From contig NZ_CP099466.1 in assembly GCF_023921125.1 (NCBI RefSeq), positions 3,410,001 to 3,474,000 of the forward strand: a stretch of 64,000 bases of DNA, given 5' to 3'. The notes under the pieces are model-generated. The model did no database searches. It had not been told where the DNA came from and saw only the letters and a list, made by a program, of their open reading frames with translations. Positions 51,186 through 59,232 of this stretch are shown here, piece by piece; position 1 is the stretch's first letter, and every line of letters begins with the position of its first letter. Made by a program: the position numbers and the translations under genes. The DNA comes from Arthrobacter caoxuetaonis (lineage in GTDB: Bacteria > Actinomycetota > Actinomycetes > Actinomycetales > Micrococcaceae).

Positions 51186-52145
51186 TCAGCGGCCGGAGCG
51201 GTACGCCGACGGTGACTGCCCGTAGGCGGCGCGGAAGACACGGCTGAAATGTGCCGGGTCCGGCAAGCCCCACCGCGCACCGATCGCCCCCACCGGAACG
51301 TCGGCCTGCAGGGGGTCAGCGAGGTCCCGGCGGGCTCCGTCCAGGCGGCGGGCACGGATCCAGGCTGCTGCCGTGGTGCCGGAGTCCTCGAAAAGCTTGT
51401 GCAGGCTGCGGACAGACATGAAATGGGCGGCCGCAATGTATCCCGGTGACAGGTCCGGGTTGGCGAGCTGGCCGTCAATGAAGTGCTGCACGCGGCGCAG
51501 CAGGCGTTCCTGGCCGCCCGCTTCCGTGTCCGGGAGGGCATGGGCCTCGTCGGCGAGCAGGGTGGAGAGCAGGTCCACCGTGTTCATGGCCAGCCGGTGC
51601 CCGATTGGGCCGTCCAGTTCCGGGAGCATTCGCCCGATCTGGGTCAGGAAGGGGACGACGGCGCGGCCCAGCCGGTGCCCGCGGCCCAGGCGCACGGCGG
51701 TCATCTCTGCCATGTCCTCCGGGGCGAGCCCGAGCAGCTGCTTCGGGAACATCAGCACCAGTGTGGTGAACTGCTTGTCGAAGCTCAGGGTGTAGGGGGT
51801 GCCGGTGTCGTAGATGGCCAGGTCACCTGGTTCCAGCACCGCCTCCCGGCCGTCCTGGAGCAGGATGCCGCGGCCGGAAAGCTGCAGGCTGAGCTTGTAG
51901 AAGCCGCCATCGGCACCGTTGATCAGTTCGGGTGTGCGCTCCACGCAGTGCGCCATGGCGTCAACCTGCACAATGGCCAGTTCACGCAGCCGGCGGCCGG
52001 TCAGCCGGCCGGAGAAAACAGTGTCCCCGGGGTGGACGGGGGAGGCCTCCAGCGGCACGAAGGAGTCCGAGACGATTTTTTTCCACTCCGGAAAGCTCGA
52101 GGCGTGAGCGGTGTCCGGCGCTGCTGCTTTCACTGCCTGGGCCAT
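51186..52145 (-). CDS. AraC family transcriptional regulator
   Basis: A 319-residue activator with an N-terminal AraC_binding_2-like ligand domain (KLSLQLSGRGILLQDGREAVLEPGDLAIYDTGTPYTLSF) and a C-terminal AraC double helix-turn-helix (GYIAAAHFMSVRSLHKLFEDSGTTAAAWIRARRLDGARRDL, closing WGLPDPAHFSRVFRAAYGQSPSAYR). Relatives with this layout, such as FeaR, switch on aldehyde and alcohol dehydrogenase genes. It is co-oriented with the aldehyde dehydrogenase/GMC pair directly downstream. Confidence 0.92.
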   Translation of the reverse strand: MAQAVKAAAPDTAHASSFPEWKKIVSDSFVPLEASPVHPGDTVFSGRLTGRRLRELAIVQVDAMAHCVERTPELINGADGGFYKLSLQLSGRGILLQDGREAVLEPGDLAIYDTGTPYTLSFDKQFTTLVLMFPKQLLGLAPEDMAEMTAVRLGRGHRLGRAVVPFLTQIGRMLPELDGPIGHRLAMNTVDLLSTLLADEAHALPDTEAGGQERLLRRVQHFIDGQLANPDLSPGYIAAAHFMSVRSLHKLFEDSGTTAAAWIRARRLDGARRDLADPLQADVPVGAIGARWGLPDPAHFSRVFRAAYGQSPSAYRSGR

Positions 52146-52217
52146 GCCTGTCCTCCCCGGTGAGTCTGGCGCATTGAGGTTGAACCTATCACCGGCGGCG
52201 GGATTGGGGCGGCCTCG

Positions 52218-53231
52218 TTACGGCGTGACGACTGCCTTCAGCGCACCGTCCCGGGCCCCGGCAACCAACGCGGCCTCGACGTCGTCAAGCCCGTGCCGCG
52301 AGGTGACCAGACCGTCCAGGTCGATGAGCCCGCGGGACGCGATTTCCACGGCGAGCGGCCAGGTGTTGGCGTACCGGAAGGTCCCGGTGATGAGCAGTTC
52401 CCGGCCCTGGATGAGCGGAACGGGGACCGCGATGGTGTCCGACCCCATCCCCACGAGGACGCAGCGGCCGCGGGGAGCAAGGCGGGACAGCCCGGACAGG
52501 ACGGCGGATTCCGCCCCGGTGGCATCGATGAAGACCTGGTATTCCGGAGCCGGAACAGGCGCGTCTGCTGCCGTAAAAGTGCCGGAAGCCCCGTAGCGCC
52601 GGGCCTGCTCCAGCCTTTCCGCGCGGACGTCCGTCAGCGTGACCTCCGCCCCCGCCAGCGAGCATACGGCGGAAACGAGCAGCCCAATGGGCCCTGCGCC
52701 CGCCACCAGCACCCGGTTTCCGAGCTGCACCTTCCCGGCGGCTCGGGCAGCCAGCGCAACGCCCAGCGGCTCGAGAAGCGCAGCGGCGTCGTCGGACACG
52801 TGCTCCGGAACCGGGTGGCTGAAAGCCGCCGGGTGCACCGCGTACTCGCTGAAGACGCCGTCCACCGGCGGAGTGGCGAAGAAGCGGACCGCGGGGTCCA
52901 GGTTGTAGTGCCCGGAGAGCGTCTCGGCGGAGTAGGGCTGCGGGATCCCCGGCTCCAGCGAGACCCGGGTGCCAACCCGGGCGGGGTCGACGCCGTCGCC
53001 CACTGCTTCCACGCGGCCGGACGCCTCGTGCCCCAGGACCAGCGGCGATTCCACCACGTAGGGCCCGATCCGTCCCTCGCGGTAGTAATGCGTGTCCGAA
53101 CCGCAGACCCCCACGGAAGCGATCCGCACCAGGACTTCACCCGGGCCCGGCACCGGCACGGGCCGCTCCTCTAGCCGGAGCTTGCCCGGAGCATCGAGTA
53201 CGGAAACGCGCATGGTCGAAGGCAGGCTCAC
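52218..53231 (-). CDS. polyol/sorbitol-type zinc dehydrogenase
   Basis: A 337-residue medium-chain dehydrogenase of the sorbitol/L-iditol/xylitol group. Catalytic zinc residues are Cys in VGVCGSDTHYYREGRIG and His-Glu in VLGHEASGR, with the second Glu in ALLEPLGVA. The NAD motif is VAGAGPIGLLVSAVC. The lobe that normally binds structural zinc with four cysteines reads LEPGIPQPYSAETLSGHYNLDP and has none, so only the catalytic zinc is expected. The GTG start overlaps the permease stop (GTGA); ATG at 53213 is an alternative. It is the last gene of the transporter operon and should oxidise the imported polyol. Confidence 0.88.
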   Translation of the reverse strand: MSLPSTMRVSVLDAPGKLRLEERPVPVPGPGEVLVRIASVGVCGSDTHYYREGRIGPYVVESPLVLGHEASGRVEAVGDGVDPARVGTRVSLEPGIPQPYSAETLSGHYNLDPAVRFFATPPVDGVFSEYAVHPAAFSHPVPEHVSDDAAALLEPLGVALAARAAGKVQLGNRVLVAGAGPIGLLVSAVCSLAGAEVTLTDVRAERLEQARRYGASGTFTAADAPVPAPEYQVFIDATGAESAVLSGLSRLAPRGRCVLVGMGSDTIAVPVPLIQGRELLITGTFRYANTWPLAVEIASRGLIDLDGLVTSRHGLDDVEAALVAGARDGALKAVVTP

Positions 53232-54121
53232 TTGACCGCACCCATCGACAGGCCGCGGACCAGCTGTTTCTGGGCAACCCAGCCGGCAATGACCACGGGC
53301 AGGGACGCCAGCACCGATGCCGCGGAGAGCTGGGCCAGGTACAGTCCTTCACTCGTCATCTGCGAGACCAGGAACACCGGGACGGTGGAGGATTTCGCGG
53401 CGGTGAGGTTCAGCGCGAAGAAGAACTCGTTCCAAGCGAAGATCACGCAGATCAGCGCGGTTGCGGCGAGCCCGGGCGCAACCATGGGCATCAGCACCCG
53501 CCACAGGGTCTTCAGCAGCCCGGCGCCGTCCATCTGCGCCGCTTCGAGCACCTCCGAAGGGACCTCCTGGAAGAAGGAGCGCATCATCCACACCGCGATT
53601 GGCAGGTTCATGGACGTGTACAGGACCACCAGGGTCCAAATGTTGTCCAGGACCTTCAGCTGCCCGGCGATGACGTAGATCGGCATGATCACGGCCACCA
53701 CCGGCAGCATCTTCGTGGAAATGAAGAAGAACAGCACGTCCTGGGTCTTCTTCACCGGCCGGATGGACAGGGCGTAGGACGCCGGAACGGCCATGACCAC
53801 CACCAGCAGGGTGGAGACGCCGGTCGCAATGAGCGAGTTCACGAAATAGGTGCCGGCGCCGGCGTCGAGCACCGCCCGGTACTGGTCCAGGGTGGGGGTG
53901 AAGAAGAACGACGGCGGGTTGGAGGCGGCCGCCGATTCCTGTTTGAAGGAAGTCAGCACCATCCACAGCACCGGTGAGAAGAACGCGATGGCCAGGATCC
54001 AGGTCAGCGTGGTCAGCAGGGAGGCGCCGGCGCGGGGCTTGCGCTTGCGGCGCGGCGCGGACGAAGTACCGGTGGTGGAAGGCGTGCGTTCGGCCGGAGC
54101 CGGTTGTATCTGCGTGGCCAC
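53228..54121 (-). CDS. carbohydrate ABC transporter permease (MalG-like)
   Basis: A 297-residue permease with six segments. The ATPase-coupling EAA loop is EVPSEVLEAAQMDGAGLLKTLWRVLMPMVAPGL, correct for the MalG/SmoG type. A basic Pro/Ser/Arg-rich leader of about 30 residues precedes the first segment. The start is a GTG at 54121, two bases after the stop of the first permease gene; the open frame runs upstream within that gene but is not family sequence. It pairs with the permease at 54124-55068. Confidence 0.92.
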   Translation of the reverse strand: MATQIQPAPAERTPSTTGTSSAPRRKRKPRAGASLLTTLTWILAIAFFSPVLWMVLTSFKQESAAASNPPSFFFTPTLDQYRAVLDAGAGTYFVNSLIATGVSTLLVVVMAVPASYALSIRPVKKTQDVLFFFISTKMLPVVAVIMPIYVIAGQLKVLDNIWTLVVLYTSMNLPIAVWMMRSFFQEVPSEVLEAAQMDGAGLLKTLWRVLMPMVAPGLAATALICVIFAWNEFFFALNLTAAKSSTVPVFLVSQMTSEGLYLAQLSAASVLASLPVVIAGWVAQKQLVRGLSMGAVK

Positions 54122-54123
54122 GG

Positions 54124-55068
54124 CTAGTCCTTTGTGTCGAAGCTGCGGAAGATCAGGCGGAGGGCGAAGGTGGCAACGATGATCGTGGCAATCACGACCA
54201 CCACGCCCATGGCGGCAGCCTGGCCGATGTCGAAGCCGAGGAACGCCCGCTGGTAGATGTAGAACGGCAGGTTGGCGCTGGCTGTCCCCGGACCGCCGGC
54301 CGTCATGAGATAGATCTGGTCGAACGTGTTCACCACGTAGATGGCTCCGAGGAGGACACCCAGTTCTATGTAGCGGCGGAGCTGGGGAAGGGTCACCGAG
54401 ATGAACGTGCGCCACCATCCGGCGCCGTCCACCTGCGCTGCTTCCAGCACGTCCTTGGGCTGTGCCTGCAGTCCGGCCAGGACCAGCAGCATCATGAAGG
54501 GCGTCCACTGCCAAACCAGGGCCATCAGGATCGAGGCGATGGGATGGGCGGAGGTCCAGTCCACCGGAGGGATGCCGACCAGCCCGATCAGCCAGTTCAG
54601 CAGCCCGTAGCTCGGGTTCAGGATGGAGACGGACCACAGCAGTGAGCTGGCCACCGGCATGATCAGGAACGGTGTGATCAGCAGGGTCCTCACGATTCCC
54701 CGGCCGGCGAAGGAGCGGTCCAGCAGCAGAGCGAAGACGATCCCCAGGATCATGGCGAAGAAGACGCAGCCCACCGTGAAGATCACGCTGTTCAGTGCCG
54801 CCTGCCGGAAGGTGGAGTCAGCGAAGATCTCGATGTAGTTGGAGAACCAGACAAACCGGTCACCCTCGGGATTGAGCAGGTTCCAGTTCTGCAGCGAATA
54901 CCAGATGGTGAACAGGAACGGGACCTGCGTAACGATCAGCGTGAAGATGAGCGCCGGCAGCAGCGGCCCGCGCCGCCGCCACCCTTCGGCCCGCGACATT
55001 CCTCCGGCCTGGCGCTGTGCGACGTCGCGGCGCGCTTTTTGGTTATGCCGCTCGAGAAGTGTGGCCAT
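54124..55068 (-). CDS. carbohydrate ABC transporter permease (MalF-like)
   Basis: A 314-residue permease with six segments and the EAA loop QPKDVLEAAQVDGAGWWRTFISVTLPQLRRYI. The N-terminal basic stretch ERHNQKARRDVAQRQ and FTIWYSLQNWNLLNPEGDRF are typical of polyol/sugar types such as SmoF. Its ATG overlaps the last base of the binding-protein stop (TGATG). The ATPase is absent from the operon, as in many actinobacterial sugar transporters served by a shared MsiK-type ATPase encoded elsewhere. Confidence 0.92.
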   Translation of the reverse strand: MATLLERHNQKARRDVAQRQAGGMSRAEGWRRRGPLLPALIFTLIVTQVPFLFTIWYSLQNWNLLNPEGDRFVWFSNYIEIFADSTFRQAALNSVIFTVGCVFFAMILGIVFALLLDRSFAGRGIVRTLLITPFLIMPVASSLLWSVSILNPSYGLLNWLIGLVGIPPVDWTSAHPIASILMALVWQWTPFMMLLVLAGLQAQPKDVLEAAQVDGAGWWRTFISVTLPQLRRYIELGVLLGAIYVVNTFDQIYLMTAGGPGTASANLPFYIYQRAFLGFDIGQAAAMGVVVVIATIIVATFALRLIFRSFDTKD

Positions 55069-56447
55069 CAGCTCTCTCCTGACTGGTAGCTCTCCGCGAC
55101 GGTTTGGGCGTAGCGCTGGGACTGTTCAAGGGCTTCCTCTACGGTTTTCTGGCCCGCGATGGCCGCGGAAATCTGCTGTGCCACCCGGGTTCCCAGATCC
55201 TGGAATTCCGGGATGCCGACGAACTGCAGTCCGGGATACGGAACTGGTGCTGCCATCGAGGTGTCCTGGGACGCACCGGCCATCGCCCTCAGGGTTGGTT
55301 CCGCGTAAGCCTGGGCGACCTCGGCGTATTCGGGGATCTCGTAGGTGGAGAGCCTGCTGCCGGGCGGAACACGTTCCCAGCTGATCTCTTCTCCCACCAG
55401 CTCGATGTACTCCTTGTTGGTCATCCAGGACACGAAGTCCCAGGCGGCGTCCTTCTCCTCACTGGTTGAGGGGATGGCGAGCGACCAGCTGTAGAGCCAC
55501 CCGGCGGACTCGGTCTCCTGCACGGGAGCGGGTGCATAGCCCGTTTTCCCGACGACCAGGGACGACGCCGGGTCCTCGACTGAGGACACCATGGCCGTGG
55601 CGTCGTACCACATCGCCGCGTTGCCCTGCGAGTATCTCGTGAGGCAGTCGCCGTAGCCGCTGGTGGCAGCGCCGGGCTGGCCTGAGTTCCGCACCAGGTC
55701 CACGTAGTCGGTCACGGCCGCCTCAACCTCAGGGGAGTCAAGAGTGGCGTTCCAGTCTTCGTCGAACCAGCCGCCGCCGTAGGTGTTCATCATGGTGCTC
55801 AGCGGAGCCATGACTTCGCCCCAGCCCGCCAGCCCGCGCAGGCAGATCCCGGAGAAATCATCGTCCGGCCTGTGGAGTTTTTCGGCGAAACCGGCAATGT
55901 CATCCCACGTTGGCTTCTCCGGCATGGTCAGCCCAGCCTCTTCGAACAGGTCCTCGCGGTAGGCCAGGAAGGAAGACTCACCGTAGAAGGGCACCGAGTA
56001 CAGGTCCCCCTCATAGCTAAGGGCCTCGCGGATGTTGGGGATGAAGTCGTCCGGATCGTAGCCCTGCGTGCCCTCGGCGTAGTCCTGGAGGTTGGTCAGC
56101 CAGCCGTTTTCCGCCCACATGGGGGTCTCATAATTGGAGACCATGACGACGTCGAATTCCCCGCCGCCGGTGGCGACGGAGGCGGTAATTTTGGCGCGTG
56201 CCTCATTCTCGGGCAGCGACACGAACCGGACGTCTATGTTCGGATGCTCTTCCTTGAAGCGGTCCTGCAGCGAGATCGCGTCGGTCATCTGCGGGTTGGA
56301 AACGATCGCCACCACGATTTCCTGACGGCCGTCAGCGCTGTCTCCGGCGCAGCCGGTGAGGAACAGTGCCAGCGACGCTGCGGCAGCTGCAACCCCCTTA
56401 CCGAAACGGCGGCTGCGGCCCCGTGGCCTGCTGCGTTGTGATCTCAT
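55068..56447 (-). CDS. sugar/polyol-binding lipoprotein
   Basis: A 459-residue extracellular solute-binding protein of the MalE/SmoE type. A twin-basic leader (RSRRFGKG) and hydrophobic core lead to the lipobox LFLTGCAG, with the lipidated Cys near residue 33. The mature part begins EIVVAIVSNPQMTDAISLQDRF and has the family lobes. The start at 56447 (MRSQRSRPRG) follows AGAGGGG; a longer frame from 56486 is unsupported. It is the first gene of the operon, preceded by four copies of a GCTCATTTGA-type motif shared with the divergent SorC gene. Confidence 0.92.
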   Translation of the reverse strand: MRSQRSRPRGRSRRFGKGVAAAAASLALFLTGCAGDSADGRQEIVVAIVSNPQMTDAISLQDRFKEEHPNIDVRFVSLPENEARAKITASVATGGGEFDVVMVSNYETPMWAENGWLTNLQDYAEGTQGYDPDDFIPNIREALSYEGDLYSVPFYGESSFLAYREDLFEEAGLTMPEKPTWDDIAGFAEKLHRPDDDFSGICLRGLAGWGEVMAPLSTMMNTYGGGWFDEDWNATLDSPEVEAAVTDYVDLVRNSGQPGAATSGYGDCLTRYSQGNAAMWYDATAMVSSVEDPASSLVVGKTGYAPAPVQETESAGWLYSWSLAIPSTSEEKDAAWDFVSWMTNKEYIELVGEEISWERVPPGSRLSTYEIPEYAEVAQAYAEPTLRAMAGASQDTSMAAPVPYPGLQFVGIPEFQDLGTRVAQQISAAIAGQKTVEEALEQSQRYAQTVAESYQSGES

Positions 56448-56458
56448 CCGACCCCTCT

Positions 56459-56544
56459 GCTCATTTGAGATTTCTCGTGCGCTCATTTGGGGAGTGACTC
56501 TAGTCAGATAGGATCAAATGAGCAACAATGAGTTGCTCATTCGG
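56459..56544. promoter_or_regulatory. four-site operator array between transporter operon and SorC gene
   Basis: Copies of a decamer: GCTCATTTGA (56459-56468), GCTCATTTGG (56481-56490), the reverse form TCAAATGAGC (56514-56523) and GCTCATTCGG (56535-56544). Centre spacings are about 22, 33 and 21 bases, that is two, three and two helical turns, so all lie on one face of the DNA. The last one overlaps the SorC start and forms the dyad AATGAG-TTG-CTCATT. This is the expected site for SorC tetramers. Confidence 0.7.
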
Positions 56545-57532
56545 GAACAGGCAGGGTCGAATTATTACCGGAACAGGCAGGTCCCACGAGGAACTCCTGG
56601 CCAGGATTGGCCGGGACTATTACGTCCATAACCACTCCAAAGTGGAGATTGCCCGAAGTTACGGGATTTCACGCTTTCAGGTGGCCCGTTACCTGGATGA
56701 AGCACGGGCGCTGGGCATCGTGCACATCGATGTCCGCTTCCCCTCCACCGCCACGGACCTGGACCCTGCCCGCCTGGCTTCCTCACTCGGCGTCGAGCAT
56801 GTCCGGATCACCCCGACGGGCCAGGATGACCGCGCCACCCGCGATGCCATGGCCCGCGGCGCTGCTGCCGAACTGGCCTCGGCTGCCTTCCCCGGAGCCA
56901 CCGTGGGCATCTCCTGGTCCCGGACGCTGGATCTGGCGGCGCAGCACGTGACCAGCCTGCCGCCCTGCGACGTGGTGCAGCTGACCGGAGCCCTGCCTGT
57001 TCCAGGCAGCGGCAATTCGCTGGAACTGATCCAGGGACTGGGCAGGCACGACGGCGTGAGGACCTGGCCGCTCTGGGCGCCCCTTGTGGTCGAGAACAAG
57101 CAGACGGCAGACAGCCTTCGGCGCCAGCCGGAGATCGCAGACACCCTGAGGAAGGCGGACACCCTGGACGCGGCCGTCGTCGCCGTCGGGGCCTGGATGC
57201 CGGGACTGTCGACCGTCTGGAACCGGGTGGACAACCGTCTTCGGCTGGAATCTGCCCGCGCCGGCGCCGTGGCTGAATGCTCGGGACGGCTGCTGGACGC
57301 TTCAGGCAACCCGGTGGACTCAGAACTCGACGAGCGGGTGCTGGCGGTAACCGTGGCCCAGCTGCAGCACACCCCCAAGGTAGTGGCGGTGGCCCAGGGT
57401 GCAGCGCGCGCCGAAGCCGTGCGGGCCGTCCTGGCCGCTGGGTTCGTGACCACCCTGCTGATTGACGAAGAACTTGCCGTTGCCCTCTCCGGCACCGCCG
57501 GGCGTGATCCGGAAGCCACCGCAAAGAGGTGA
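56528..57532 (+). CDS. SorC family transcriptional regulator
   Basis: A 334-residue regulator. The N-terminal helix-turn-helix is VHNHSKVEIARSYGISRFQVARYLDEARALGIVHIDVR (about residues 33-70), and the SorC-type sugar-binding domain follows (GAAAELASAAFPGATVGISWSRTLDLAAQ, VGAWMPGLSTVWN). Such proteins are effector-responsive repressors of sugar and polyol operons. The start is uncertain: the ATG at 56528 is inside the operator array and has no good ribosome-binding site. It is divergent from the transporter operon. Confidence 0.88.
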   Translation: MSCSFGNRQGRIITGTGRSHEELLARIGRDYYVHNHSKVEIARSYGISRFQVARYLDEARALGIVHIDVRFPSTATDLDPARLASSLGVEHVRITPTGQDDRATRDAMARGAAAELASAAFPGATVGISWSRTLDLAAQHVTSLPPCDVVQLTGALPVPGSGNSLELIQGLGRHDGVRTWPLWAPLVVENKQTADSLRRQPEIADTLRKADTLDAAVVAVGAWMPGLSTVWNRVDNRLRLESARAGAVAECSGRLLDASGNPVDSELDERVLAVTVAQLQHTPKVVAVAQGAARAEAVRAVLAAGFVTTLLIDEELAVALSGTAGRDPEATAKR

Positions 57533-57587
57533 CGGGGACCACGAAATTAGCAGCTCCGGCAGGCGTACGGTAGAGTTCTAAGCACGA

Positions 57588-57664
57588 CGCGGGGTGGAGC
57601 AGTTCGGTAGCTCGCTGGGCTCATAACCCAGAGGTCGCAAGTTCAAATCTTGCCCCCGCAACCA
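57588..57664 (+). tRNA. tRNA-fMet: initiator tRNA-fMet (CAT)
   Basis: A 77-base tRNA with CAT anticodon in GGGCTCATAACCC. The three consecutive G-C pairs at the base of the anticodon stem and the C1-A72 mismatch (CGCGGGG against CCCCGCA) are the initiator hallmarks. The T-loop GTTCAAATC is normal and the 3' CCA is encoded. A terminator follows. No integrase or att-like repeat is next to it. Confidence 0.96.
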
Positions 57665-57668
57665 ATAA

Positions 57669-57704
57669 GAAGGTCCTGGTCCGGTTTTCCGGACCGGGAC
57701 CTTC
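57669..57704 (+). terminator. terminator after tRNA-fMet
   Basis: 16-bp stem with one G-U pair, a TTTT loop (GAAGGTCC...GGACCTTC) and a following TGCTTTT. This is a classic intrinsic terminator for the tRNA. Confidence 0.88.
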
Positions 57705-57786
57705 TGCTTTTCCCGCCACCGGCCGGACACCGTGTGTGACACGCGTGTGACGGGGCCAACCCGGCGGTTTTACTAATATCGGCTCT

Positions 57787-59232
57787 GTGCTGGCTGGAGA
57801 TAGATCGGCCACAGAGCTAAGGAAACCGTTGGAAACCACTCTCACCCGCAGGCTTGGCGTGCCCGGAATCGTCCTGATGGTCGTCGCCGCTGCGGCCCCC
57901 ATCACCGTTGTTGCGGCTAACTTCCCCCTCATCCTCACCGTATCCGAATCAGTCGGCATGCCCCTGATGGTGCTGGCCGCCACGGCCATCCTGCTGCTGT
58001 TCTCGGTCGGCTACGCCTGGATGACCCCTCACGTGCCGGATGCCGGCGCCTTCTACTCCTACGTCGACCGGGGGCTCGGCCGCCGGGCCGGGCTCGGCAC
58101 TGCAGGGCTGGCGCTCTTCGCCTACGTCCTGCTTACGGTCTCGATGACCTGCTACCTGGGCGTGCAGGCAGGAAACCTGGTTGAGCTCTGGACCGGGGTC
58201 CAGGTTCCCTGGTGGGCGATCTCGGCTGCCATGATCGCCGTCGTTGGCTTCCTGGGCTACCGGGACATCAACCTTTCCGCCAAGGTGCTGGGGACCGTCC
58301 TGGTCCTGGAGGTTGCCGCCGTCCTGGCCATCGACCTCGGCGTGCTCTTCTCCGGCCGGGAACTCAGCTCCGTCCCGTTCAGTCCGGCCGAAGCCATGTC
58401 CGGTGCGCCGGGCCTGGGCCTGCTGTTCGCCTTCCTCGGCTTCTTCGGCTTCGAGGCGACTGCGGTGTTCCGCAACGAGGCCAAGGATCCGGAGCGCACC
58501 GTCCCCCGGGCCACCTACATAGCTGTCCTCTCCATCGGCGCCCTGTACATCCTCTCCTCCTGGCTGATCATCAGCGGCCTCGGGGCCGGCAACGCCGTGG
58601 CCCTGGCCACGGACAGCCCTGACAGCGTGGTAGTCGGCTTTGCCGGGGAAATCCTCGCCCCGATCATGACGGACATCGTCCAGGTCCTGGTGGTGACGAG
58701 CATGTTCGCCTGCGTGCTGGCCTTCCACAACATCGTCTCGCGCTACCTCTTCACGCTGGGCCAGCGCGGGGTGCTGCCGCCCGGCCTGGCTGCTGTCCAC
58801 CCCGCCCACCGGGCACCCTCCCGCGCCTCCTTCTGGGTTACCGGCGTGACCGCCGCCGTCGTGCTGGTCTCCGCCGTCGCCCAACTGGATCCGGTCCTGG
58901 AGATCTACACCTGGTACTCCGGCGCAGGGGCCATCGGCGTGATCGTCATGATGACCCTGACCAGCTTCGCGATTGTGGGCTTCGGTACGCGCGGCGGCGG
59001 AGTGTCCGCTCCCGGCATGGTGCGGGCCGCGGCAGTGGCCGGCGGGATCGGCCTGCTCGGTGTGCTGGCACTCTCTCTCTGGAACTTCCCGTTCCTAGTC
59101 GGCGGCAACCTCGCTGCCGTCATCTGGGGTGCGGCCCTCGTACTCGTTTTCGTGCTGGCCGCTGCCCTGCCGGCCAGCACCCGCCCGGCGCCGGCTGACA
59201 CGCCGGAACCGGCGGACGCCTCCCGGCGCTAG
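57787..59232 (+). CDS. APC family amino-acid permease
   Basis: A 481-residue, 12-segment amino acid/polyamine/organocation transporter. The first segment has GVPGIVLMVVAAAAPITVVAAN and segment six the conserved FLGFFGFEATAVFRNEAKDPERTVPRA motif, which is the family signature (GFE...EAKnPerTvPRa). A Pro/Ala-rich tail ends the protein. The start codon at 57787 is GTG. The amino acid is not identified. It converges on the mannitol dehydrogenase gene with a four-base overlap and separates it from its probable regulon partners. Confidence 0.9.
   Translation: MLAGDRSATELRKPLETTLTRRLGVPGIVLMVVAAAAPITVVAANFPLILTVSESVGMPLMVLAATAILLLFSVGYAWMTPHVPDAGAFYSYVDRGLGRRAGLGTAGLALFAYVLLTVSMTCYLGVQAGNLVELWTGVQVPWWAISAAMIAVVGFLGYRDINLSAKVLGTVLVLEVAAVLAIDLGVLFSGRELSSVPFSPAEAMSGAPGLGLLFAFLGFFGFEATAVFRNEAKDPERTVPRATYIAVLSIGALYILSSWLIISGLGAGNAVALATDSPDSVVVGFAGEILAPIMTDIVQVLVVTSMFACVLAFHNIVSRYLFTLGQRGVLPPGLAAVHPAHRAPSRASFWVTGVTAAVVLVSAVAQLDPVLEIYTWYSGAGAIGVIVMMTLTSFAIVGFGTRGGGVSAPGMVRAAAVAGGIGLLGVLALSLWNFPFLVGGNLAAVIWGAALVLVFVLAAALPASTRPAPADTPEPADASRR

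Noticed and set aside
57588..57664. Initiator tRNA as an integration site for a mobile element
   Set aside because: No integrase, no partial tRNA repeat downstream, and flanking genes look ordinary.
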